A stretch of 5,038 nucleotides of DNA from Leucobacter sp. UBA1945. GTDB taxonomy: Bacteria > Actinomycetota > Actinomycetes > Actinomycetales > Microbacteriaceae. The DNA lies in assembly GCA_002336855.1 (NCBI GenBank), contig DDEV01000132.1, forward strand, positions 353 through 5,390, in the 5' to 3' direction. Shown one piece after another: positions 1 to 5,038 of the stretch. A program made the position numbers and the translations under genes. Positions within the stretch are counted from its first letter, which is position 1. Each line of letters opens with the position of its first letter. A model generated the notes under the pieces. It did not search any database and was not told the origin of the DNA. It worked only from the letters and a program-made list of their open reading frames with translations.

Positions 1-335
1 GGCATCTGCACGATCGACAGCAGCGAATCGAGGCCGTCGAGCTTCGCGAGCGGAACCGGCACGCCGATGACGGGCAGCGTGGTCATTGAGGCGACCATGC
101 CGGGCAGGTGGGCCGCGCCGCCGGCGCCCGCGATGATGACCTTCATGCCACGCGCCGCGGCACCGCGTGCGTATGCGACCATCTTGTCGGGGGTGCGGTG
201 GGCGCTCACGACCTCGACCTCGTGGGCGATGCCGAACTCGCGCAGCACCTGCACGGCGTCGCTCATTACCGAGAAATCGCTGTCGCTGCCCATGATGACG
301 CCGACGAGTGGGGTGTCTGCAGTGCGCTCGCTCAT
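1..335 (-). CDS. purE: N5-carboxyaminoimidazole ribonucleotide mutase PurE, 3' end outside the window
   Basis: Catalytic subunit of the class I PurE step of purine synthesis, converting N5-CAIR to CAIR in the cytosol. The 111 codons present begin MSERTADTPLVGVIMGSDSD and carry the family signatures in order: GSDSD at residues 16-20, SAHRTP at 44-49, and the glycine-rich AGAGGAAHLPGM at 69-80, followed by VIGVPVP. These form the phosphate- and ribonucleotide-binding site in known PurE structures, including the catalytic histidine of the SAHR motif. Roughly the last third of a normal 160-170 residue protein lies beyond base 1. The ATG at 333-335 is chosen because the GVIMGSDSD strand normally begins about ten residues in. 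No convincing Shine-Dalgarno precedes it. Its usual partner purK is 4.4 kb upstream, on the other side of an unrelated gene cassette. Base composition is high (73% GC in lines 61-180), matching purK and unlike the cassette. Confidence 0.97.
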   Translation of the reverse strand, partial: MSERTADTPLVGVIMGSDSDFSVMSDAVQVLREFGIAHEVEVVSAHRTPDKMVAYARGAAARGMKVIIAGAGGAAHLPGMVASMTTLPVIGVPVPLAKLDGLDSLLSIVQM

Positions 336-348
336 AGGGTCAATGTTA
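336..348 (-). promoter_or_regulatory. Candidate leaderless promoter (-10 element) for purE
   Basis: On the minus strand the hexamer TAACAT (343-348) fits the actinobacterial TANNNT -10 pattern. It is followed by seven bases and then the purE ATG, so transcription would start at or next to the A of the start codon. This agrees with the missing Shine-Dalgarno sequence, and leaderless genes are common in actinobacteria. No good -35 hexamer is visible at 16-18 bases upstream; the closest match, CTGACA, lies 21 bases away. The site occupies the 36-bp gap after the response regulator gene. It is inferred from spacing only. Confidence 0.4.
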
Positions 349-371
349 GTGGGTGCTTGCGTTGCCACATG

Positions 372-380
372 TCAGTCGAA
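372..380. repeat. Left copy of a 9-bp direct repeat bounding the cassette
   Basis: TCAGTCGAA forms the last two codons and stop (Phe-Asp-stop) of the response regulator. An identical nonamer in the same orientation is at 4757-4765, where it forms the Phe-Asp-stop of purK. The two copies lie precisely at the cassette's outer edges relative to the purK-purE pair. They could mark a recombination junction or be coincidence. Confidence 0.4.
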
Positions 381-983
381 GAGGTCCTTGCGGCTTCCGA
401 CGCCGAGTTTCTGCAGCACATTTGAAACGTGCGTCTTCACCGTGGGAATGCCGATGAAAAGCTCGCGTGCAATTTCTGCGTTCGAGTAGCGTTGAAGCAT
501 GAAGCCGAGCACCTCTTGCTCACGCATCGTGAGCGACGAATCACGCACGCGTTCTTCAAGTTTCTGGGCACTCGCGCCCGTGTCGGAGTTCGCGTTCCAC
601 ACTCGACCTCCGGCTGCCGTGGCGCGCACTGTTTCAAGTAGACGGCCCTCTGGGTGGTCCTTCGTAAGATAACTGTCTGCGCCTGAAAGAAATGCCAGGG
701 TTGCGTCGGTGGGGCTCGTGAACGAGGTATACATCATCACTCGCGGGCCGACATCAACCGACTTGATCTCACGGCAGAGCTCGAGGCCGTCGTTCACTCC
801 TCCGAGGCGAAGAGGCAGAATTACGAGATCAGGCGTGAGCTCGTGCACTGCCGTCATCGCCTCGGCAGATGAAGCAGCCTCGGCGACGACCTCAAGGTCG
901 TCCTGTGCGTTGAGCACAGTCGATAGGCCGAGTCGCACAATGGGGTGATCCTCGACCAACAACACACGTTTCGTCTCACTCAT
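372..983 (-). CDS. NarL/LuxR-type response regulator lacking the phospho-acceptor aspartate
   Basis: A 203-residue DNA-binding regulator with an N-terminal receiver domain (about 4-124) and a C-terminal LuxR/GerE helix-turn-helix (about 149-203). The receiver keeps the acidic pair E11-D12 in VEDHP, the switch threonine T86 in MMYTS, Y105 and the invariant lysine K108 in YLTKD. The usual phosphorylation site is proline: residues 52-60 read DLVILPLRL where the family has D at position 57 (CCT codon, 813-815). The HTH has the standard LTMREQEVL start and TVKTHVSNVLQKL recognition helix. The ATG at 981-983 is chosen because it puts the first strand three to five residues in; a start five codons upstream (998) is possible. 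It overlaps the upstream hydrolase by 8 nt (ATGAGTGA), suggesting translational coupling. No histidine kinase is in the window. It probably acts as a phosphorylation-independent regulator of the cassette, but its target is inferred only from position. Confidence 0.92.
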   Translation of the reverse strand: MSETKRVLLVEDHPIVRLGLSTVLNAQDDLEVVAEAASSAEAMTAVHELTPDLVILPLRLGGVNDGLELCREIKSVDVGPRVMMYTSFTSPTDATLAFLSGADSYLTKDHPEGRLLETVRATAAGGRVWNANSDTGASAQKLEERVRDSSLTMREQEVLGFMLQRYSNAEIARELFIGIPTVKTHVSNVLQKLGVGSRKDLFD

Positions 984-1881
984 GCGGCTCAGCTGCATAG
1001 AGTGAATCTGGGCACCACTCTCTCGGAATGGTGAGCCGAGCCGTCTTCAGCGGATTCACCATCTGGCTCACTTCGGTGCACACGATCAAGCTAGCGACTC
1101 GGTAGGCGTCTTCCCATCGCAGCCCTCGCCATTCGCCGATCAACGCCACGACCTCTGCAAACCCCTCGCGAACGGCCTGATCCAACGTATCGGCGCTTGC
1201 GAGCACGCTGAGCCCCTCGTCGCGTCGCACTGCAGGAAGGGTGCCCGAGTAACCCGACCGCTCGACGCGCAGCCTCACCCGCCCGGCAATCTCTACGCCG
1301 GTGCCGCCGAGTTCACCGTCACCCTGCACCGCGTGCAGATCTCCCACTGCCAACAGGGCGCCGGGTTGCTGGGCTCGCAGCAACAGTGCGGCTCCCGCCT
1401 GCAGCACTCGAGTGTCGAGGTTGCCACCGTGCGCACCGGGCCAAGAGGTGGGTACGGCATCGCCCTCGGGCGCGACGCCGAGCACGCCAATCATCGGGTT
1501 GACCGCGACCGCGACCTCGTCTGTGACCCAAGCAAAGCCGTCGCGAATAGGCACGACTCTCGTCTCGGGCTGCTGAATGCGAGCGCCGAGCACGCCGAGC
1601 CCCGGCGACAGCGCCATCACCCCGGAGCCAGTGAGTTCGATCGCTTCGATCACTACGCAAATGGCATCGCCCGCATCAACACCAGTCACCCTGACCGGAC
1701 CCGTGGCGCGATTGAAATGCTGCATATCGATCTGCGGTCGCAGCACCGCTTCAGAACTGATCTGGCCTGCATAGCAATCGAAGGTGTCGCACTCAAATGC
1801 TTCGCCAATGGTCACCTCGGCCACCGGCGCATTCAGCGCCGAGAACGAGGTGACCGAGGCGTCAGGAGTGAGCCGAAGCAC
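976..1881 (-). CDS. Acetamidase/formamidase family amide hydrolase
   Basis: A 301-residue enzyme of the FmdA/AmdA family, which hydrolyses short-chain amides such as formamide or acetamide to the acid and ammonia; some members act on larger amides such as indole-3-acetamide. Visible family blocks are NRATGPV (57-63) before the GDAI turn (71-74), PMIGVLGVAP (129-138), PGAHGGNLD (148-156), the GALLAVGDLHAVQGDGE core (174-190) and GTGVE (193-197). The length fits the shorter bacterial branch (about 300 residues) rather than the roughly 400-residue formamidases. The reading frame is open upstream to 2001, but the GTG at 1879-1881 is preferred: it overlaps the permease stop as TAGTG, and upstream codons give arginine-rich sequence that is the permease read out of frame. 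There is no signal peptide, so it is cytosolic. Substrate is unknown. Its coupling to an amino acid permease and a regulator suggests the amide is a catabolic intermediate or an imported compound. Confidence 0.9.
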   Translation of the reverse strand: MLRLTPDASVTSFSALNAPVAEVTIGEAFECDTFDCYAGQISSEAVLRPQIDMQHFNRATGPVRVTGVDAGDAICVVIEAIELTGSGVMALSPGLGVLGARIQQPETRVVPIRDGFAWVTDEVAVAVNPMIGVLGVAPEGDAVPTSWPGAHGGNLDTRVLQAGAALLLRAQQPGALLAVGDLHAVQGDGELGGTGVEIAGRVRLRVERSGYSGTLPAVRRDEGLSVLASADTLDQAVREGFAEVVALIGEWRGLRWEDAYRVASLIVCTEVSQMVNPLKTARLTIPREWCPDSLYAAEPHE

Positions 1882-3128
1882 TACGCCCACCCGTCGGGCA
1901 CGAGGCCGAAGGCCGACACGAGGGAGTACACGAAGGCGAGACCAAACACGATGATGAGTACCGCTTGAATCACGGGATGCGAGATCCACCCGGCCTTCCA
2001 TGCCGGCTCCTGATCACCGTGCTTTCGCGCACGATGCAGCATGAGCACGGGAACGACCGACATGATTGCGCCCGCAAACCCACCGGCGTATCCAAGAGCT
2101 GAAACGAAACCCGCAAGCTTGAAGACACCGATGAGAAACGGCGGCACGGCCACGAGCAGCAGCGCAGCCACGCGATACCACGGAGCGCCCTCGGCGGGCC
2201 ACTTGAATCGGTCGAAAATGTTTGTCATGAGAGTGAGCGCGATCGCCCAGAACGAGGTCATCATCGCGAGCACCGCGAAGATGTTTGCCATGTAGTAGGC
2301 CACGCTGCCGAGCTGCTGACCCCAGGCGACGGTCACGACCTCGGTGATGCCTTCGCGTCCCATCATGCCGAGGGCTGCAAGCGGCACCAGCGCAAGCAAG
2401 AAGCCCGTCGCGCACATGCCGACCACGATCGACTTGGGCAACGCCTTTGCATTGCTCTCAGCCAAGCCACGAGCCAGCTCGGGCACCGTGTACTGCGCAA
2501 TGAAGGCGAAGACGGCGAGGTTCATGATCGGCACGATGAAGAAGGGCTGCACGTAGCTGAGGTTCTCGATCTTGATGCCGGGGCCGAAGAACGTCCAGCC
2601 GCACAGTACCAGAATCAGCGCGAGCATAGTGATGGTGATGGCCTGCTCCGAGCGCCCGGTTGCCTGCAGCCCGAACCACACCACCAGCACACCGGGAATG
2701 AAGAACAGCAAGCTGCCCACCACCTCGGGCAGCCCCAGCAGCTCTGAAAGAATTCTTCCGCTGCCTGAGGTGTAGGCAATGAGCGCGCCCAGACCATTAA
2801 TGACGACGCCGGCGAACACCAGCCATGATCCGAGATTGCCGAGGTACTTTCGCGCCAGTCCTGCGAGCTGCAGCGGTTCCTTAGTGCGCAACGCGACCTC
2901 AGCAACGTAGAGCATTGAAGCCGTCGTGAGGAAGCCCGCAACGATCAGGGCCACGAGCAGTGCGACAAAGCCACCGCTGCGGGCTCCGTAGGGGAGCGCA
3001 AGAATGCCCGCGCCGATGTTCGCACCGAAGATGATGGCGACGCCCTGCCAGAAGGTGATTGCGGTGCCGTGTGTCTTCTTCGTAGGCGCCAATTGCTGGG
3101 CCTCTGTGCCCGGGGAGGTAGTAGTCAT
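1881..3128 (-). CDS. Amino acid permease, AAAP/HAAAP-like, 11 predicted membrane helices
   Basis: A 415-residue secondary transporter of the APC superfamily, probably bringing an amino acid or close analogue across the cytoplasmic membrane by cation symport. After a hydrophilic N-terminus of about 23 residues, the first helix carries GANIGAGILALP (35-46), the unwound substrate-binding segment typical of the AAAP and aromatic amino acid (TyrP/Mtr-like) permeases. I count hydrophobic spans near 24-46, 53-76, 98-121, 135-154, 163-183, 195-216, 233-256, 275-303, 319-338, 342-364 and 384-408, the 11-helix layout usual for this group. The ATG at 3126-3128 is supported by AAGGA eight bases upstream. 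The frame continues to an ATG at 3251, but that extension is not transporter-like. It is the first gene of a three-gene operon and shares one base with the next gene. Substrate cannot be read from the sequence; aromatic or other large neutral amino acids are the family-based guess. Confidence 0.9.
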   Translation of the reverse strand: MTTTSPGTEAQQLAPTKKTHGTAITFWQGVAIIFGANIGAGILALPYGARSGGFVALLVALIVAGFLTTASMLYVAEVALRTKEPLQLAGLARKYLGNLGSWLVFAGVVINGLGALIAYTSGSGRILSELLGLPEVVGSLLFFIPGVLVVWFGLQATGRSEQAITITMLALILVLCGWTFFGPGIKIENLSYVQPFFIVPIMNLAVFAFIAQYTVPELARGLAESNAKALPKSIVVGMCATGFLLALVPLAALGMMGREGITEVVTVAWGQQLGSVAYYMANIFAVLAMMTSFWAIALTLMTNIFDRFKWPAEGAPWYRVAALLLVAVPPFLIGVFKLAGFVSALGYAGGFAGAIMSVVPVLMLHRARKHGDQEPAWKAGWISHPVIQAVLIIVFGLAFVYSLVSAFGLVPDGWA

Positions 3129-3136
3129 ACGTCGTG

Positions 3137-3141
3137 TCCTT
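3137..3141 (-). promoter_or_regulatory. Ribosome binding site of the permease gene
   Basis: On the minus strand AAGGA stands eight bases before the ATG at 3126-3128. It decides this start over the in-frame ATG at 3251. It is the only clear Shine-Dalgarno in the minus-strand operon; the two downstream genes start by overlap with the preceding stop. Confidence 0.7.
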
Positions 3142-3295
3142 ATGATCCTGCATTGATCTTGAGGAAGCCAGCCCGCGAAGCAACACACGCTTGCTATTCG
3201 CATGCGAGCTTCGTGCCGAACTCCCGGCCCTTGCGACTCCGCAGGGCACAATTCACCCTAGAGCGTGGCCTGCCGAGCCGCCTCAGCCCCTAAGT

Positions 3296-3318
3296 ATGAG
3301 ATCTGTCGAGAATCTCAT
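3296..3318. promoter_or_regulatory. Candidate operator: perfect 7-bp inverted repeat
   Basis: ATGAGAT at 3296-3302 is matched by its exact reverse complement ATCTCAT at 3312-3318, separated by nine bases. The half-site centres are 16 bp apart, about one and a half helical turns. An AT-richer dyad in a divergent promoter region next to a LuxR-type regulator is a plausible dimer binding site. Without a matching site elsewhere this remains a candidate. Confidence 0.35.
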
Positions 3319-3332
3319 TCCTCACGATGGAT

Positions 3333-3349
3333 CCGGTCGCAACCGGTCG
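3333..3349. repeat. Two direct copies of CCGGTCG one helical turn apart
   Basis: CCGGTCG occurs at 3333-3339 and again at 3343-3349, exactly 10 bp apart, so both copies face the same side of the helix. It lies 15 bp beyond the inverted repeat, on the side towards the PLP enzyme gene. It could be a second regulator-binding element or a chance GC-rich repeat. Confidence 0.3.
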
Positions 3350-3431
3350 TTTCTAGGCTACTTGCTGAGCCCGGTGACACGCACGCAGGGCCTTCCCCAT
3401 AGCCGACTGAGAGAGTTGAGAAGCCGAGAAC

Positions 3432-4694
3432 ATGAAGAGCGATTCTGCACGACGGGCACGCATTCTGCAGAGAGCGCTCAGCGAGGGCCTGCTTCACCCT
3501 GAGAACGCACCACTCGCCGCGTTTCTCGACTGGGATCGCCTTGAACAGAACGTGGCGCGCTTACACACGGCCTTCCCCTCTCAGCTCAACATGCTGCACG
3601 CCTTCGCGGTGAAGGCGAACCCGCTGGTACCGGTTCTTTCGCGACTCGCAGATCTCGACATGGGGGCGGAGGTGGCGAGCGCAGGCGAGTTGGACGCTGC
3701 GCTCTCGGCCGGCATCGCTCCAGCTCGACTCGTCTTCGACTCCCCCGCGAAGTCGTGGGCCGAGCTTCGACGGGCTCTGCACCTCGGGGTTGCACTGAAT
3801 ATCGACAACTTTCAGGAGCTCGAGAGGGTTCGGAAGATCATCGACGAGTCGGGCTCCGAGTCCGAGGTCGGCATTCGAATCAACCCGCAAATCGGCGCGG
3901 GATCAATCGCCGCAATGAGCACCGCAAGCGAGCATTCGAAGTTCGGCGTGCCGTTGCGAGACGCAGGCATGCGTGAACGTCTCGTTCAGGCATACTTAGC
4001 CCACCCGTGGCTGACTCGCGCGCACACGCACGTCGGATCGCAGGGCTGCCCGCTGCCCCTTATCGCTGAGGGCGTGAATGAGCTCGTCGCTTTCGCCGAC
4101 GAAGTGAACGCTCGAGCTGGATTCGCACAGATTCGCACGCTCGATATCGGAGGAGGGCTGCCGGTCGACTTCACCACCGACACGCCGATATCGGCATTCG
4201 ACGACTATGTAGCGGCGCTGCAGCAGGGTGCGCCCCGACTGTTCTCGGGTGACTACGCGATCGTCACGGAGTTCGGCCGCAGCATTCTCGCGAAGCACGG
4301 GTTCATCGCCGCACATGTCGAGTACACCAAGCAAGTGGGCGGTCGTCAGATCGCGATCACGCACGCCGGCGCGCAGGTCGCCACTCGCACCGTGTTCATG
4401 CCCCAGGCTTGGCCGCTTCGAGTGGAGTGCTTCGCTTCCGACGGCACGGCGAAGCCTGTGAACGAGATTGCCGTGCAAGACGTTGCTGGGCCATGTTGTT
4501 TCGCAGGCGACTTGGTCGCGCGCGAGCGCGAACTGCCGCTGCTCGAGCCAGGTGACCTTGTGGCTTTGCTCGACACCGGCGCGTACTACGCGAGCAACCC
4601 GTTTCACTACAACTCGCTGCCTGTACCGCCGGTATACGGAGTTACGGGCGGGGACTCGGTTCCGGTATTCGACACCGTGCGCGCCGCATCGTAG
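3432..4694 (+). CDS. Fold-type III PLP-dependent decarboxylase-like enzyme, probably Y4yA-like
   Basis: A 420-residue alanine-racemase-fold enzyme related to diaminopimelate, ornithine and arginine decarboxylases. The PLP lysine is K61 in FAVKANP, followed by HSKFG (168-172), HVGSQ (200-204, canonical HIGSQ), DIGGG (238-242) and a phosphate-binding EFGR (280-283) where LysA normally has EPGR. The C-terminal domain carries GPCCFAGD (353-360), matching GPxCxxxD with catalytic C356 and D360, and TGAYY (382-386) with the PLP-contacting tyrosine. All residues needed for PLP chemistry and for an active-site dimer appear present. The HAGAQVATRTVF (311-322) and PFHYNSLPVPPVYG stretches differ from biosynthetic LysA and recall the Y4yA-like group, whose substrate is not settled. 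An in-frame stop at 3417-3419 and no earlier start fix the ATG; GAGAAG eight bases before it is a modest ribosome site. It is divergent from the permease operon, so it probably acts on a compound handled there. A housekeeping LysA role is less likely. Confidence 0.88.
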   Translation: MKSDSARRARILQRALSEGLLHPENAPLAAFLDWDRLEQNVARLHTAFPSQLNMLHAFAVKANPLVPVLSRLADLDMGAEVASAGELDAALSAGIAPARLVFDSPAKSWAELRRALHLGVALNIDNFQELERVRKIIDESGSESEVGIRINPQIGAGSIAAMSTASEHSKFGVPLRDAGMRERLVQAYLAHPWLTRAHTHVGSQGCPLPLIAEGVNELVAFADEVNARAGFAQIRTLDIGGGLPVDFTTDTPISAFDDYVAALQQGAPRLFSGDYAIVTEFGRSILAKHGFIAAHVEYTKQVGGRQIAITHAGAQVATRTVFMPQAWPLRVECFASDGTAKPVNEIAVQDVAGPCCFAGDLVARERELPLLEPGDLVALLDTGAYYASNPFHYNSLPVPPVYGVTGGDSVPVFDTVRAAS

Positions 4695-4717
4695 CGGAGC
4701 GGTGCGTCCCGTAGTTC

Positions 4718-4753
4718 GCAGTGGATCACCCACTTAACGGGGTGATCCACCGC
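4718..4753. terminator. Hairpin terminator between convergent PLP enzyme and purK genes
   Basis: GTGGATCACCC (4721-4731) pairs perfectly with GGGTGATCCAC (4740-4750) around an eight-base loop. Two further base pairs form outside a single mismatch (4718-4719 with 4752-4753). It lies 23 bases after the PLP enzyme stop and just beyond the purK stop, so it can serve both strands. Neither side has a T-run, which is frequent for terminators in high-GC actinobacteria. On the minus strand it should limit purK transcription from running into the cassette as antisense. Confidence 0.75.
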
Positions 4754-4756
4754 GAC

Positions 4757-4765
4757 TCAGTCGAA
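4757..4765. repeat. Right copy of the 9-bp direct repeat bounding the cassette
   Basis: TCAGTCGAA here encodes the purK C-terminal Phe-Asp-stop. It is identical and parallel to 372-380, 4385 bp away. Joining the two copies would put the purE start 36 bases after the purK stop, a normal spacing for this gene pair. Confidence 0.4.
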
Positions 4766-5038
4766 CTTGGCGGCAGCCGCGCGGGCCTCGGCGAGCACCG
4801 ACGCGAGGTCGTCGCCCGTCACCGTGACGTGGCCGACCTTGCGGCCCGGCCGCGGCAGCTTGTCGTAGCTGTGCACCTTGGCACGCGGGTGTGCAGCCAG
4901 CACCTCGGCATAGCGCACCGGCATCGGCCCCTCGGCGGGGCCGCCGAGCACGTTCACCATCACCGCAGCGGGCGCAGTCATCGCTGTCTCGCCGAGCGGC
5001 AGATCTGCGACCGCGCGCAGGTGCTGCTCGAACTGGCT
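4757..5038 (-). CDS. purK: 5-(carboxyamino)imidazole ribonucleotide synthase PurK, C-terminal 93 residues
   Basis: The end of the ATP-grasp enzyme that carboxylates AIR to N5-CAIR, the substrate of PurE. The frame is open to the right edge of the window, so the N-terminal three quarters of the usual 370-400 residues are missing. Visible landmarks are SQFEQHLRAVADLPLG at the very start, the VMVNVLGG strand (residues 27-34 of the fragment), and the C-terminal YDKLPRPGRKVGHVTV block that closes the family's C-terminal domain. The protein ends AAAAKFD. Composition is 75-77% GC in the two lines counted, like purE and unlike the genes in between. In its usual context purE would follow directly; here a convergent gene and a hairpin come next. 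Confidence 0.96.
   Translation of the reverse strand, partial: SQFEQHLRAVADLPLGETAMTAPAAVMVNVLGGPAEGPMPVRYAEVLAAHPRAKVHSYDKLPRPGRKVGHVTVTGDDLASVLAEARAAAAKFD

Larger units (their letters stand above)
3129..3431. promoter_or_regulatory. Divergent intergenic control region of the cassette
   Basis: These 303 bases separate the divergent starts of the permease and the PLP enzyme, so they must contain the promoters of both arms unless transcription enters from outside. GC is about 62% in the one line counted. I see no convincing -35/-10 pair on either strand. Weak -10-like hexamers are TAGGGT (minus, 3255-3260) and TAGGCT (plus, 3354-3359), both without a matching -35. The region holds an inverted repeat (3296-3318) and a tandem direct repeat (3333-3349), listed separately. 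No small gene or structured RNA was recognised. Confidence 0.55.

Noticed and set aside
67..489. 140-codon open frame on the plus strand opposite purE and the regulator
   Set aside because: It runs antisense to strongly recognisable PurE and HTH coding sequence and its translation is low-complexity Ala/Thr/Ser/Met, typical of a GC-rich shadow frame.
1333..1968. 211-codon open frame on the plus strand opposite the amide hydrolase
   Set aside because: The opposite strand encodes clear acetamidase/formamidase motifs; this frame is Arg/His/Ala-rich with no recognisable motif.
1882..2001. N-terminal extension of the amide hydrolase to an ATG at 2001
   Set aside because: The extra 40 codons overlap the last membrane helix region of the permease and are arginine-rich; the GTG overlapping the permease stop gives a normal family length.
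3176..3213. CGAAGC ... GCTTCG inverted repeat upstream of the permease
   Set aside because: Only six bases per arm with a 26-base loop; expected by chance in GC-rich DNA.
3129..3251. N-terminal extension of the permease to an ATG at 3251
   Set aside because: The 41 extra residues are not hydrophobic or family-like, and the start at 3128 has a good AAGGA site.
3432..4694. Naming the PLP enzyme lysA (diaminopimelate decarboxylase)
   Set aside because: The fold and catalytic residues fit, but EFGR replaces EPGR, the C-terminal domain differs, and the context is not lysine or arginyl-tRNA synthetase/threonine genes as is usual for actinobacterial lysA.
3996..4733. 245-codon open frame on the minus strand opposite the PLP enzyme
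   Set aside because: It is Arg/Val-rich without any motif, lies antisense to conserved PLP enzyme signatures and extends through the terminator hairpin.
4718..4753. Hairpin as an attachment site or mobile-element end
   Set aside because: Its position between two convergent stop codons and its stem-loop shape are fully explained by a bidirectional terminator, and no matching copy is at the other edge of the cassette.

Overview
The window looks like chromosome from a high-GC Gram-positive bacterium, most likely an actinobacterium. A member of the Microbacteriaceae would fit, but that is a guess from codon use and from the purK/purE arrangement. Both ends carry pieces of the purine pathway on the minus strand: the C-terminal end of purK at the right edge (4757-5038) and the N-terminal two thirds of purE at the left edge (1-335). 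In many actinobacteria these genes sit directly next to each other as purK-purE. Here about 4.4 kb of unrelated genes separates them.

The insert has two arms leaving a 303-bp divergent intergenic region (3129-3431). To the left, on the minus strand, is a tightly packed three-gene operon. It encodes an 11-helix amino acid permease (1881-3128), an acetamidase/formamidase-family amide hydrolase (976-1881) that starts on the last base of the permease stop codon, and a NarL/LuxR-type response regulator (372-983) that overlaps the hydrolase by 8 nt. The response regulator has proline where the phospho-accepting aspartate should be. To the right, on the plus strand, is one gene for a fold-type III PLP enzyme related to diaminopimelate/ornithine decarboxylases (3432-4694). 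It resembles the Y4yA-like group more than true LysA. A strong hairpin at 4718-4753 separates it from the convergent purK.

Hand-counted 60-base lines give 73-77% GC in purE and purK but only 58-62% in the insert. The nine-base sequence TCAGTCGAA occurs at both edges of the insert, as the last codons and stop of the response regulator and of purK. Together these suggest a transferred metabolic cassette placed between purK and purE. The gene content suggests uptake of an amino acid or related compound, conversion by a PLP enzyme (decarboxylation or a related reaction), and hydrolysis of an amide, under a phosphorylation-independent regulator. No substrate can be assigned from sequence alone. 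After the insertion purE is left either to readthrough from the cassette operon or to its own promoter. A well-placed -10 element just upstream of its ATG suggests a leaderless transcript.
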